NCBI GenBank assembly: GCA_038496675.1
Contig: CM076659.1
Span: forward strand, 19,398,637-19,462,636
DNA length: 64,000 bases
Source of the DNA: Rachycentron canadum
Taxonomy: Eukaryota; Chordata; Actinopteri; Carangiformes; Rachycentridae
Direction: 5' to 3'
Within the stretch, counting starts at the first letter, position 1. Each line of letters opens with the position of its first letter. The notes under the pieces are model-generated. The model did not search any database, was not told where the DNA came from, and worked only from the letters and a program-made list of their open reading frames with translations. Shown one piece after another: positions 12,140 through 24,559 of this stretch. The position numbers were made by a program, and so were the translations under genes.

Positions 12140-12352
12140 ATGAAGAAGAAGGCTGGAGTAGGTCGTCCACTAATGGTTGGCGGTTCAATCCCTGCCTGTC
12201 AAAGTGGAGAAGATACTTTAGCACAAATCGCTCCCGATGCTTGTTTTTTCACCAGTGTATGAGTGTGTTTATAGGTGCATTGAGTAGTTTTGTGAAGTGC
12301 TTTGAGTGGTCACTAAGACGAGAATACAAGTGCAGTCCATTTACCATTTCTA
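12140..12352 (+). mobile_element. SINE-like element (teleost, tRNA-related)
   Basis: Contains GTAGGTCGTCCACTAA, then a box-B-like GGTTCAATCCC near 12182-12192, and a tail with AAGTGCTTTGAGTGGTCAC and GTCCATTTACCATT. Such blocks are common in fish interspersed repeats. Several internal parts are deleted relative to the form I recall. It is non-coding. Confidence 0.65.
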
Positions 12353-13191
12353 AAAAGAACAACTTCAATGTGAGGATGACCATGATGAAGGTCACAAGCT
12401 GAAATGCTGCAAGCATTACTGGAGTTTTGACCTCTTCACAAATTCACAATTTTTTATTTATTTATTTATTTATTTTTTGTCGTTGTTGTTTGGAATTTAT
12501 GAAGAAGCCCATTAGCCAGAAGGACGACTACCAACATATATAAAACCTACGCCTGTTGACTAATCCAGCAAATATCAGCTTTCATTTGTCATGTTTCTGG
12601 CCACCTGCTGATTATTGGACTGAGTCCTGCTGAGTGGTCCTGCGAACGCATGTGAAGCAAAAGATTCACAACCACAACCAAATACAACGTGTTCCCAGGG
12701 GGCAACTAAAAGTGATGAACCTGCCTGGGATGAACTTCTTGTTCACTGGTTTGCGACTTAGTTAAAAGCATAGAACAACAGATATTATAATACATGTTAT
12801 ATAAATGTACTGTAACGCATCTTTGCTGGTGTGTCCCCATCCAGGTTCACACATTTTTTGTGTACCCTGGTCTGTGCTACTTGGAGCACTTTTGTTGTCA
12901 GATTGATGACGTTTTCTGAATTTATTTGTGTTTTGTCCATTTGCATGCATTTAAGTTGCAGTGCGTTGAGCTCTCAGGGCCACTGTAGTGACAGGACTAG
13001 AACAAAACCTGTGTGTGAAAATGCTGTGGAGTTGAGAGGAAGTGATAAATCTGTGTCACTTTCACATTTAATCCATTGTTAGTATAAAGCATTGATTATT
13101 GCAGCTCTAAACTGAGTTACATGAGATCTTCTGTTCTGGGATGTAGCACAGGTGTGACAGATATAACAAGGAGTGAGTGGCCATCACTCAC

Positions 13192-13328
13192 CACTCTCCT
13201 GTCCTCCTCTCCTCATGTTGATGGAGCCTCCTCAGCACTCGCTCTTCTCTCCTCTCCTCCCTGCGTCTCCTCTGCCTCCTGCAGGCCAGCGCTCTGTAAA
13301 ACTCCCTCTGTTTCAGCTCCTTCAGTCG
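13192..13328 (-). CDS. znf804a: znf804a internal exon, basic helix after the zinc finger
   Basis: A 137-nt exon encoding 45 residues plus two bases of a split codon. It opens with RLKELKQREF, the invariant segment directly after the C2H2 finger in ZNF804A, ZNF804B and GPATCH8. It continues as an Arg/Glu-rich helix and ends with RVLRRLH and RRTGE. The acceptor is a cag at 13331-13329 (tgcttgtcatgcag); the donor gtgagt (13191-13186) is perfect. The entry phase is 0 and the exit phase 2, and the split codon TG+T restores the family cysteine before APGSG. The many basic residues suggest a nucleic-acid-binding or nuclear-localising helix (inference). In this species the helix is more arginine-rich than I recall for the human counterpart. 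Confidence 0.93.
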
Positions 13329-13457
13329 CTGCATGACAAGCAGAGGTTTATTGTTAGCGGAGGTGGTGTTATTTTAACAAGGAGGGAAAAGAGGTCGAGA
13401 CACTAAAACAACATTCAAAATCACGTGTCTAAATAAGGTGCTCATATTTAGTTTTTC

Positions 13458-13461
<4 letters not shown>

Positions 13462-13503
<42 letters not shown>

Positions 13504-13546
13504 TGTTTATCTTTCTTTTCTGCAATACTTTATCTGTTCTCTCTCG

Positions 13547-13585
<39 letters not shown>

Positions 13586-13640
13586 TGTGTGTGTGTGTGT
13601 GCATGTGTGTGTGCATATGTGTGCATGTGTGTGTGTTTGT
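13462..13640. repeat. (GT)n microsatellites, two blocks
   Basis: GT runs at 13462-13506 and 13550-13640, the second interrupted by GCAT and TAT units. ORFs rich in Cys-Val or His-Thr over these runs are artefacts. Confidence 0.95.
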
Positions 13641-13775
13641 CAGTTCCATGTGTGTGTTTACAGTATGTGTGCTTACTAACTCAGCCTGTGTCAGCTTTAG
13701 TACAGGCCAGACCAGCTTAATTCACTTACTGAGCTCTGTCTGCAAGCTGTCTGCAAGCCGGAGATACTGATACTA

Positions 13776-13778
<3 letters not shown>

Positions 13779-13825
<47 letters not shown>

Positions 13826-13826
13826 N

Positions 13827-13884
<58 letters not shown>
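13779..13884. repeat. (GT)n microsatellite containing the only N
   Basis: About 106 bp of GT with the undetermined base at 13826. It lies about 450 bp upstream, in the gene's sense, of the RLKELKQREF exon. Confidence 0.95.
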
Positions 13885-13887
<3 letters not shown>

Positions 13888-14649
13888 ACCTACCACCAGT
13901 GGACTGGGGAGCCAACAGGGGACATTTCAAAGGTCCATTGTTGATCGTGCTGTAAATCACACTATAATTATTTCGAAAACTCTATTTTCAGTTTATTTTA
14001 ATTTAAGCCCAGAGGGGACCTCCAGGTGTGGGAGTGTTAAAGTTCATACTCAGTGCTGCCTCTGAGGCTGGAGCAGTGTGTGAACAACTCATTCACACAC
14101 TGCTCCAGTTTTAAGTCGGCTTAAGACAACAGGGCAGCAATTTACCAAACTGCATACTGAAGGAACCAGGTTCCTTAAACACTATTTTTGTTGTTTTATA
14201 GTTTGAAGCTTCAAGCTCTGTTAAAATGAATCGGCAGGGGAATAATAATATTTTAAAATGCAATTAAAAGAAAAACTCTGAGGATACTGTAAGAAATAAA
14301 ATGAACAGAAACACATCAAACACATCTGACATCAAACATTTAGTAGAAATTTTGAATTCTTCAGTCCCACTCCCCTGGCCAGTTTTCACAAACACTGGAT
14401 TTCAGTCCAAGTTTAAAATGTATTTGTATTTTACTCATTTACTCCATTTTACTCATATATTTACTCATATACGAAAACAATTTGTTTGTTGATGCATGTA
14501 ACAGGAATAGAGAGCTGCACTTCCACTCCCCTGTTCATTGGACCATGATGATACGCTCCAGGCCTCTAGTGCAAAGGTCCATGCAGAGATATAGTGCAGG
14601 GCCAATGCAGGGCCAAATGTGTGTGTATAGTTAACCACTCATTGCTTTC

Positions 14650-15770
14650 CTCCATATAACTCTCTGGCCCTGACCCACTCTGAATGTTTTGGGTGCCTGA
14701 CCAAAGACTTCAAAACTCCTGAGCAGTCGTCTTACGAACCAGGATATTTGAACACTTGAGGTCCATTTCTATTTTTCAGAGAATCTGACTCTTTCCTTTG
14801 GCTTTTGGACTTCAAAGCCCAATGAGCCACACAGGGATCAAACCTACAACCCTCAAGCTGCCAACCAGTCCAATAAATGCCTTAACTATCTCACCACCAA
14901 CACTTATTCTATTTCTCATGGGTCTTTCCTCTGGATGCAGGACTTCAAAGTGCAAATAGGTGCCTGAGGATTAAACCCACAATGTAAAAAACTTGTGAAT
15001 TGTCCTGTCTTTCCATGTGGCCAACACGACATGGCTTTGGACAGCAGAGTCAAAAAGAAGAAAAAGAAAGAGAGTCAAAACCTTCAGTGAAGTTTTTACT
15101 AACTAAATATCTAAATATCTCAGAGTGTACGAGGACCTTTTGGAAGTTCTGAGGGTCAGTTATGAGGCTCAATGAATTTTTAAGTCCAAAACCCAAAGTA
15201 AGGCTCAAAGTACTTTGCCTCATATTTGTCTGTATAAATATGTCAAAGTGTTAAACTCCACAACTATGAGATTGTTGGGCCAATCCTCGTATTGTCCAAC
15301 TTTGAAAGGCGGGACACAAAACCTAAAGGCAACTTCCTCAAAGTGTCAGAGACCTATCCAAGTCCACCATCCAAACCAAAGGTTTAAAAGCTGATAAGTG
15401 ATGGTCAAGTGGGTCAAGGTGTTATAGGACCATTCGAACAATAATGTCTTGGGTTCCTAAAGTGCTGCACTGGATTTCAAAGTCCAACACCTGAAATAAT
15501 CACTTGATCACTTGGTTGAGTGTCTTTTTACAGTTGTTTCAGAGAGTTAGAGGAGTGCTTGGAAGTTTTGGGGATGTGGGCTTGGTCCTTGTCAGGCCAA
15601 CAACTGGACCCAAATTCTTGCGGTTGGGTTCAATCTGTGGGGAATTTTGAAGTCCAAGACTGAAGCTATGGCACTCAAGTTTTTCTGACCAAAAAACTCT
15701 ATGTTAGAGGAAAGATTGAGGATGTAAGTTCAACATCCACAAGGAAAACTGACAGACAGAAGCTCCTAGT
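14650..15770. repeat. Degenerate long-period repeat with TTCAAAGTCCAA-like motif
   Basis: ACTTCAAAGCCCAA-like sequence recurs near 14807, 14941, 15180, 15473 and 15646. CAGAG-GT and GGAAGTT blocks also recur around 15120 and 15550. No ORF. Origin unknown. Confidence 0.4.
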
Positions 15771-15919
15771 GCCTTTAGCAGTGTGGTGTGTTTGTTTGTG
15801 ATTGTAAGCCACCAGTCTGTCACCACATTCTGTTTTTAGTACCAAAACCAATCCTGCTGAAAATTACAAAACCAGTTTTGGTTAGCATGGTTCAACAGTC
15901 CCCACTTGGTAAGGTAGGA

Positions 15920-15920
<1 letters not shown>

Positions 15921-15984
<64 letters not shown>

Positions 15985-16000
15985 TGTGTGTCTGTGTGTG
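15921..16000. repeat. (TG)n microsatellite
   Basis: About 80 bp of TG with two TCTG interruptions near the 3' end. Short CA-rich runs follow at 16103-16156 and 16280-16312. Confidence 0.95.
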
Positions 16001-16814
16001 CTCATAGAGTTTGTCATGTGGAGTGATGCTGTCTCTATTGCTTCCGATGGCTAATGGGCCCTTCAATCACAACTATTGATCAGCAATCTGAGTGTCTGCC
16101 TGAACACACACACACAAAAACACACACAGATATACATATAAATACACACACACACATTTCTGCACACCCTCATGCATGCATAGCTTTTAAGGCAGCAGTG
16201 TGTCTTAAGCCCGCACAGTCATTCACAGATGTAGAAATACTGGATTTTACTTTTAAGCTATTACACACAGACAGGCTGACACACACACACACACGTACAC
16301 ACACACACACCATCTCCATTAATGGAAGATTGATTTATCTTTAAAAGTAGGGAACATTCAATCTGTGACACGACCTTCACTGGAGGTCTGGGCACTCTGT
16401 ATGTGTGTGTGTGTCTGTGTGTGCGTCACAGTTTGCATAAGTTGGAAATTTCCAACTCCTTGTCTCTAAAAATTGCAGTGGAGAAGCTTCCCGAACTCTG
16501 CAGCTATTAGGAGACTGGCCGGGGGGAGAGGAAGGGCCCCGAGACAGATAGACAAACAGTGAGTGAGCCAGACTGAAATGTGACAGAGGACAGATGGAGA
16601 CAAACAGAAAGACAGTGACAAAAGCAGAGGGGAAATGCAGACAACCTTGTTTAAGCCCCCTCGGTCCCAGAGCAGCCACCATCCCTGGCCATTACCGCAG
16701 GGATCTCCTCCTTCAGTCAGCATTAGCTCGTCAGACAAGTGATTACTGCTGCTACCATAATTCCATTAAGTAACGAATTTATGTTACATTATTCTATTAC
16801 AGAACGAAACCTTA

Positions 16815-16925
16815 CATTTGCATTATTTAATCAAAGACAGCATTGGTTTGCATTATGTCATTAAAGATGTCGTTGGGTTGCATTAGCCCACTGAAGATGG
16901 GTTTTGATGTCCATTAAACATGGCT
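16815..16925 (+). repeat. Three degenerate tandem units of about 31 bp
   Basis: TTGCATTA recurs at about 31-bp spacing, each copy followed by a TNATTAAAGATG-like or ACTGAAGATG-like core and GTTGGG or GTTTTG. Non-coding. Confidence 0.5.
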
Positions 16926-17170
16926 TGCTAGATAGCTTGGAAATTGCTGTTCAGCAAACTCAAATTAAAACACATTACAGTTTAGGGAGGTTTCAGTGCA
17001 GTGCGTTGCAGCAAAATAGACGTATTGTCCAGTTGCCATGTTAAAACCCCATTCCCTTTTTTTCTCTAACTTCAGCTGAGGGAGGGTTATTGGAGAGATT
17101 GCCTGACCCATAGTATGAATGAATTTTTCAAAACCTGGAGGACAAACCCTAAGATGCACAGCTGTGAGGC

Positions 17171-17245
17171 AAAAGAAAAGAAAAGAAAAGAAAAGAAAAG
17201 AAAAGAAAAGAAAAGAAAAGAAAAGAAAAGAAAAGAAAAGAAAAA
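17171..17245. repeat. (AAAAG)n microsatellite
   Basis: Fifteen near-perfect AAAAG units. Confidence 0.95.
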
Positions 17246-19284
17246 CAAATCTCCCAAGTCCAGGCGGCATTTTGCAAGCTCAGTTTTTACCACAAGATTT
17301 TAGTCTATAAAACATCTGCTGGGAAGCATCTCAACTGACACGATATGTGTCAAAAAACTCAGCTATGAATATAATTTGATGATAACGTGTCACTGCATCT
17401 CATGAACCTTGCAGATAACTATTTAGACAATGAATAATATATAATACAGTTTATGATATAAAACATGATCGTGGCAACTGCCTATGAAGTTTTTGTTTAA
17501 AATTTTTTTTTTATGTTGAACAATTAATCAGTAAAAAAAACATTCAATGGACAAATAAATTCAATCAATCACCCAAATTTTTCATCATGTAAAAAATGCC
17601 AACATTCATCGCTTCCTGTCCAGAATTTGTGGCCTTTATATTATTGTTAATTGAAGGTGACTGTTGGTTGGACAAACTAAGACATTTGAAGCTGGCAATG
17701 TTTCATTAATAAAGCCATTTTTTTAGAAAGAGTTTTTTCCAGTATTAAAATCTGATTCTCCTCCAAAAGAGGAGACAGGTTTAGGAAACATCTGTGTTGG
17801 TGTGAAGGATCTTTTACACTGAGCCATTTTGAACTATTTGTGGTGAAAGCTGACAATAGCAAAGAAATGGCATAAAGTCTTCGTTCAAAAAAATCATTCA
17901 AAAAGTAACTTTCATACTCATTGACCACTAGAGAGCAAAAGAACTGACCAATCATTGGTTTCTAAAATGGTTACAGCTAATTAATTAATAATTACTTATT
18001 AAGACATTCATTAGACACAGAGCGACTTAAGTATATCATCAAACAGAGAGAAATATCTGACTCTTCAGTTGCTAGACCCTTGACTTTCTTCCCCAGCCTT
18101 GTTAGTTTTGAGTCTCTGTTGTGTTGTTGGGCAGTGAAGGTCCACTTTTGTTATTGTTCACTCGAAACAGCTGCTACAGTCCATGTTCAACCAAAACAGA
18201 GAGCTGAAAGAGCCTACAATCTGCTTAAGGCTTCAGACTCAGGTGTTCTGTTTTGCTGACTGTTAACATCCAATTAGCAGAGCTCGGTGTTTCATTTGGA
18301 CTCTTCGCTGCTTTATATTTTTAGTTGTGACTGAAGAACAAAATATGATAAAAATGAAAAAGACCGCATCAAATAATCTACATTTCAGGATGTCTCGCCC
18401 GACTCAATATCTCGAAGTGTATTACTTTTGCTGAAACAAAGCTGTCGGCTGTAACTAATTTGATTTTCGATGTCTTATAACTGGCTTGATAAGTCTGAAG
18501 TGTGAAGACTTCTGAAGTGAAGCTCCTCTGCAGCTTTTTTTTTTCCCAGCCCCGCATGCTCGCTGAGCAGCTCCTGTAAATGACTTTCTTACTGAGAGAT
18601 CTCTTTTTCTCTGTCTCCCTCAGGGTTATGTTCTTTCTCCAAGCTTGTACTTTCTTAACACTAATGACTAACCGCAGCCAGTATGTAGATAGACGTTTTT
18701 ATCAAATTTAGGGGTCAAGTTAGGTCATTTTTAATCTTTTTGAGAAGAGAGAAAATGGATACGGCCTTTATGTTGAGCACTCTGTGCCCCAGTGGTGTGG
18801 CAGATTTACCATTGTGTTGCTTTAAAAATGAAGGACAAAGTCACAACCCTCTCCTAAAGGCTACTTTGATAAAATGCAAGAAAATTGTGTGAACAAATGT
18901 TTTGTTGATTGTAAACAGTGTGATAGGAAAAACATCATCAGCCATATAAGATGTACAAGGCTCTTCAGCGAGTGGGGTCTTTAAATGGTCATCTCATACT
19001 TGAATTGCAGCTTGGCTCAACATCATTTAGCAATAAAAACACATCAGAGAGCTCGCTGAAGAGTAGCCAAGAAGGTTACTGGTTTTCAGCAGGAACACCT
19101 GACTCAACCTTTGAGAAGCATATGGTGAGGAACACTGATGCTGAGAGCGAGAGCGGTGTGAGCCCCCTGGGTAACATCTCAGCTATAACATTCAAGAAGT
19201 GGAAACTTCCTGTCGACTCAATCAGCTAATATCCATGCAGTTGTTCTCCCCCACTCCACCTATGGTCTGATAAGTCAGTCTAAC
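17246..19284. other. Intronic sequence, nothing recognised
   Basis: AT-rich. No ORF longer than about 90 residues with convincing composition, and no recognised repeat. Confidence 0.5.
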
Positions 19285-19640
19285 ACATGAATCATTGTAC
19301 AAACAAGCATTTAAAACTTTAAACAAGAACCCACTGAGTTTTCATCGTTGCAATATTCCAAAGAAGCATAATCTGCTTAGCTGGGAAAACCTCATCAAAT
19401 ACAAAAATGTCAGCCTAGTTTATAAGATTATGCACAGTTTAGCTCCTCCTCCTCTGTCTGGCTTCATCAACTTCAAATCTACTGCAAACAGAGCCACTAG
19501 AGGTGCAGCTGTAAGGGGAGGGGGAGGGCTGCACAATCCCACGCAGAAAAACTGCATCAAGCCAGGCTTCGTCTTTTCCTTCAGAGCAACACATCAGTGG
19601 AGTTCAGTTAGAGTCCCCATCCCATTATCCATTTAAGTAC
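19285..19640 (+). mobile_element. 5'-truncated LINE, reverse-transcriptase C-terminal end
   Basis: The plus strand encodes about 113 residues typical of the C-terminal end of fish non-LTR retrotransposon ORF2: FKTLNKNPLSFHRCNI, LSWENLIKYKNVSLVYKIMH, then LAPPPLSGFI. The catalytic domain is absent, so this is a dead 5'-truncated copy. The subfamily is not assignable by eye. The 3' tail probably runs to about 19840 (GGGTACTACCAGTGAAAAC) and may continue beyond the MITE-like insertion. Confidence 0.75.
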
Positions 19641-19840
19641 AACTCCAAGAAATAACGTCAACACTGACACATGTACTCTTGTATCATTTAACTGTTTTGC
19701 ATAGGTTGTATATGCACTTATCAAAAGGTTTGTCACTATTGTAGATATTGTATTATTCTTACCTATTTATTATTTGGGTACTACCAGTGAAAACTAGACT
19801 CTTGGCTATTTCAGGAACATTTACATTTATTTCCATGATA

Positions 19841-20100
19841 ATTAAAGGTCCCATATTGTTGATATGTATAAGAAGCTGGGGGGGGGGGGTTCAGGGGCGT
19901 GGCTGAGGGCAGTGTCTGCTTTGTTGTGACATCACAAAGGTCCAGAAAGCCTGACAGCTGCTTTTATGGGTTTAATTTCTGAAAACAGGCTGTGAGCATT
20001 TCTCTGTGGACTGAGACCTTTGATGCTTTCACTATATTGATATAGAACCTCAATATAGACCTCATTTATCATCAAAACATCTCACTTTATACAGTATGTA
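19841..20100 (-). mobile_element. MITE-like repeat R1, copy A
   Basis: Begins AAAGGTCCCATATTG and carries TGTGACATCACAAAGGTCC and GTGGACTGAGACCTTT. These match, in reverse orientation, the copies at about 21253 and 35612. No coding capacity. Apparently inserted next to or within the LINE tail. Confidence 0.65.
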
Positions 20101-20460
20101 CATATGTTCCTAAATACAATTTGGGTTTACTTTTTCAACACTGCAGTTTAATTGTTTAAGACAAAACGATACACCAGGGAACGTCACATTTTCCACTGAT
20201 AATCAACTGTTTATCAGCTTATATGGAGTTGTTGACTCCAAAGCAATTTTTGATTTTATTTATTTATTCAGTGTCTTTATACTATATGCTGTTGTATTTT
20301 TATGTATTTATTTAGTGAGTTGTGCTATTGAATGTTTTCGATCATAAATCCTGTCCAGAAACAATCGAAATAATCCTCCAGGGACAATAAAAGTTTAGAT
20401 TAAAAAGGAAATGAAGTGGAATGAAATAGATGTGAGTTTGTGTATGCATGTGAACATATA

Positions 20461-20487
20461 TGTATGTGTGTGTGTGTGTGTGTGTGT

Positions 20488-20528
<41 letters not shown>

Positions 20529-20530
20529 TG
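20461..20530. repeat. (TG)n microsatellite
   Basis: About 70 bp, interrupted once by AT and once by GG. Confidence 0.95.
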
Positions 20531-20650
20531 CTTAATGTTCATGCAATTGGATGAAATGCATTTTGATAATTGAAAGGGGAAAAAACAATTGGTCGACCCT
20601 CCCACCAGCACCGTCTTACATTTGAACCATTCAGCTTAAACAAAAGGAAC

Positions 20651-20727
20651 TATTATATTATATTATATTATATTATATTATATTATATTATATTATATTA
20701 TATTATATCATATTATATTATATTATA
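20651..20727. repeat. (TATTA)n microsatellite
   Basis: Fifteen units of TATTA with one C substitution near 20709. Confidence 0.95.
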
Positions 20728-21252
20728 GTGTTAGGGGCTTGTTCTGGTCTTCTAGAGGGAAATAAGGGTTTATTAATTTGTTGTGATGACATCCAGACAT
20801 TATAGCAGACCAGCAAACAGAGAAACAAACCACCTGTTGTCTTGTCTTGTACTTTAGAAACTCTCACTGACTGCAACCTATAACCTACAGCAGCTCTCTG
20901 TGGGTGTAAGATTGAAGAAAAAAGAAATTGGATTGCATGAGAGTGAAGAGAAGTCTCCCATCCTCCAAGTAACCAACCAGTTTTTAAAGGGAGGCAAGCA
21001 GATTGCAATGACCAATAATGCATTATATTAAGTTGCAATCCATTTTAGAACATGGACAGAAAAGCCCAGGTTTCATGATTTTGTTCCTTCCGTTGAGTGG
21101 GATCCACTTCAAATTCTTCTAAATATCTCAATGTTGTTCCTGTTACATTTTGATGCATTTATTGGAAGTCACTTTGGACAAAAGTGTTAAATGAATTAAA
21201 CTTGACACAAGGAAAAAAACATCAGCATTCAAGTGCTAATAATTAATAAATA

Positions 21253-21650
21253 AAGGTCCCATATTGTCTTTGTTGACTATAAATTAGGTCTCAGTCCACA
21301 GAGAAATGCTCACAGTCTGCGTTCAGAAGCTGAGTCTTAAAACCACCAGGACTTATGTGACATTGTGATGTCACAGCAAAGCAGTCACCACCCTCAGTCA
21401 TGCCCCAAGCCCCACCCACCTGGACCCACAATCCAAACCTGCTGGATTTTTATTGAACTGAAATCTGCTAGATTTTTATTTGATCACTCAGAAAAGAATC
21501 TGTTGTTACTAGAGCCACTGGGAGAAGCCTGGGAGAGGAGATATAAAACTACACTGAGATGGTTTTTGGTTCTTAAAACCACAAATATATCTTCTTATGG
21601 ATCAACACTTCAGATAAAACACTGGAAAAGTATAAACTATGGGAATATGT
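21253..21650 (+). mobile_element. MITE-like repeat R1, copy B
   Basis: AAAGGTCCCATATTGTC at the left end, then a GTCTCAGTCCACAGAGAAA block, TGTGATGTCACAGCAAAGCA, and near the right end GAGATGGTTTTTGGTTCTTA and ATATATCTTCTTATGGAT. The same order occurs at 35612-36075. Confidence 0.7.
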
Positions 21651-22359
21651 GACACAAAAAAAAAAAATACTAATTTCATGAAATGAATTCATCAAAAATG
21701 TTCCCTCTGACACCAAGGCTCTATATAAACCTGATATTTGAAACCTCCCTTAACGGATACAGCACCATCACAAACAGAACCCTCTTGTGTTTGTATCCAT
21801 GGTTACCTTAATGATCAAAAACAATTTCAGATTCATTATATCATGGTTATGATTCATTAGCGATAAAACGTGCACTATATCTCCATCAATAACAAGTGAA
21901 AATATGTCAAGATTTTCATTGAATATTCTAATTACCATTGACAAAAGGGCTTTATAACAAGCAGTGAATAGTAAAGAACAAATATATATATGCGTGGAAA
22001 TATTCAACAAAAGAAAATGAAGCATTTGCAGAATCTCAACCCTATTGTGATAATAAGGTCATGTTTATCTCTATAGGTAAGTTAGCTTAGTTTACCTCCA
22101 CTACACACTGATAGCAGCTGATGGTGGAGGAGCGACATGTGATAATTTGTCATTGCCTCTGGGGAGAGCACTCCTGCTCACTCAGCTGGTGAAGCCCCTG
22201 CCTTTCAGTTAGCTCAAACACCTTCCCTGTTTGTATGCCCCGTGGATTACTTCACATTTTTCAACATGTTGTCAGAGTCAAAGCTGTTGGTTAGAGTTGT
22301 GCACTGAGGGACAGCACCAAAGAGAAGAGAGGCCCAGGCTGCTGCTGCTGCTGCTTTGG

Positions 22360-22460
22360 CCCAGCAGCTGCAGCTCTATCTGGGACTATAAAGGCTGAGC
22401 AGCCCCCCTGAGCTGACTGGATGTGTCTGTGCTCCAGCTGCCCACCGTCAGCAGTCCAGT
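22360..22460 (+). promoter_or_regulatory. Promoter-like patch with TATA box and E-boxes
   Basis: TATAAA at 22387-22392 in a GC-rich setting, with CAGCTG E-boxes at 22365-22370 and 22435-22440 and a CTG run just upstream. It is on the plus strand, antisense to znf804a. Transcription is not demonstrated. Confidence 0.35.
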
Positions 22461-22591
22461 TTTTCTCTGGACTCCATCTTTTTGTTGTTGTTGTTGTTTG
22501 ATTCTGTTGCTGACACCATCACTTAAGGAGTGTGTGTCTGTGTGTGTGACAGCAGGGGGATTGAAGGTTCCTCAGAGGTAGACTGAAAGAT

Positions 22592-22693
22592 ATGAACTGT
22601 CTCTGCGAGCCAAACGTTGTTCAGGAGATGCTGTTGAAACAATTAATCTATGTTGAGGACTTATTAAAACTTCCTAGTGTTTTTAATGAATAA
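22592..22693 (+). CDS. Very small ORF downstream of the promoter-like patch
   Basis: A 33-codon ORF starting MNCLCEPNVVQEM and ending at TAA. It is the first ATG with a sizeable frame after the TATA-box patch. No family is recognised. It could be a chance ORF in a non-coding RNA or an upstream ORF. It lacks conservation evidence. Confidence 0.15.
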   Translation: MNCLCEPNVVQEMLLKQLIYVEDLLKLPSVFNE

Positions 22694-24550
22694 GAATAAG
22701 AATAAGAATAATGAATAAGAATATATTATATCTCAGGACTAACTGTATGTGGCCAGGCTAATCATAACTATGTACTGTAGTAAAAAAGTCTAAGGTAATT
22801 CATTTGCTCGATTATTCTTATGTTTGTATATTTGATATTTAAATAGTTGGAAGAGGAAGGTCTCTGCAGCTAGAAGTGATTAGGAAGAAGGAGAGGTAGG
22901 ATACAGCCAGATGAGAAAACAGTCACGTCACCTATATTGTTAATAACAACTAACAGATTTAGGGAGTTTCAGATACCTTCCAGTTCTCTCTGTTGAACAA
23001 ATCTGTGCCAAAATGATGCCAAGACACCATTGCTGGCAGTTCAGCGTAAACAAATCTTAATACTTATGCTTATTCAATTAATCTAATTAATTACAACAGG
23101 GATAAATAGCCTAAGCAGCTTGTTGACATGTGGTTTAACTGTTAATGAACCTTTACAAATGTGATAAGGTAAAACAGGCTACATTTCTGTTCATCTGATA
23201 TGACAATGGAACAGTAGTCATCTTAAAAACAAGTGGGCTGCTTTCTTCTGATTGTACTAACAGAGCATGAATGTAGCACACAGTTTGCACACATAAAACA
23301 TATGTACATAAATGCACTGAGGGGCAGGATCTTAAGTTCAGGAGGGACACGAAAGTGGTTATCAACTACCTGCTGCCAGCACAGACACCACATTCATATA
23401 ATTAGGATGATGACATAATAACAAACTTACACAGCTTGGATAGTAACAAAGATGCCAGTCTAATCATTTTCATGGCAACTGTTTTTTGATGCATAACATA
23501 ATTTGTCCCACAGTGAGTCCAGCATCAAAGGTGCCGAAAACAGAGCGTAGTAATACATGCAACAAGGCATGTGAGAGGTCAAGAGGAGATGTGTGTGGAG
23601 TGTGTTTTTCTCTGCTCTGTGAGGGGGGAAGGCTCATGACTTTAAAGACCAGAACATCTTCAGACCCACACTGGACGTGGAGTCTCAAACACAAGGGAAG
23701 CTGTTGTGTGTGAATGTGGGCTGGAGCCTAAAGACGCGAGAGATCAAACATATGGTAGTGCCTCTGGCTTAATATTTGTAATGCAGAATTTTATGCATAT
23801 TTTACAAGTTGTATTGTATAAAGAGGGCGAGGATGAGTAACATTTGGAGCGGGGCTGTGCTGCAAACAAATTTAAACTGATGGTCCTTGCTCTCTTTGAC
23901 AATAGCACATCCAAAGAACAGCTTATATAACCCAGATGATGAATTTTAAGTTTAAAAGTCCTACTCTTTGCCAACAGGCTTATACATCCCAAGATTGACG
24001 ATAAACAGCCAGCTTTGCTAAAGGTGGTTTTGCAAAATCATTTTTTTCTTCTTGATGAGTCAAGAGTTTTCAGACAGTTTTTCTTGGATTGTTTGTTCAT
24101 CTGGTTCAGTCCAGTGTTTTCCCTTCAGTGCCTGGTTAATTAGAAAGAGTTAACCTAATTATCTTAATGGGATATTACGTCATTTAGAACTTTGACTGAC
24201 CCTTGATAGGAACCAGGTAATTGCTACAACATCAACAGGTCATCGTCTGTAGCAATCGTTAATCGACAGCAATATCCTAGTTTGCATTAACTTGAGGATA
24301 TGGGCAAAGCTGGGATAAATTTGAATGAGAAGAGATCGTGAATGTAATAATTAAAACACGGCCAATTAAATACAGTTGGAACAACAATTGAACAAAATCT
24401 AGACATGCAACAAACTTTCACTTTTCAACCAAAGTTAGCCCTATTTTACCCAAGAGGACCACACAACCCATACAAAGTGAATACAAGATACAAGGCTGTG
24501 TTGACACATTTGTATGCAGCAGTCAGTTTAACTATGCTTCTTTTTCAGGT
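22694..24550. other. Intronic sequence, little recognised
   Basis: A small (AAGAAT)n run overlaps its start (22688-22722). The rest shows no convincing exon or repeat. Confidence 0.5.
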
Positions 24551-24559
24551 CAGGTCATC

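Larger units (their letters stand above)
10608..13191 (-). other. znf804a: znf804a intron with giant polypyrimidine tract and SINE-like element
   Basis: A 2584-bp intron with donor gtgagt and acceptor ctcag. It contains the purine-rich (+) tract at 10611-11290, a moderately GC stretch at about 11320-11560, a T18 run near 11956 and a SINE-like element at about 12140-12352. Confidence 0.85.

Noticed and set aside
20350..20420. NLNFYCP peptide resembling the NFYC start of the finger
   Set aside because: The next residues are Pro-Trp without a second cysteine. It lies in repeat-derived sequence.
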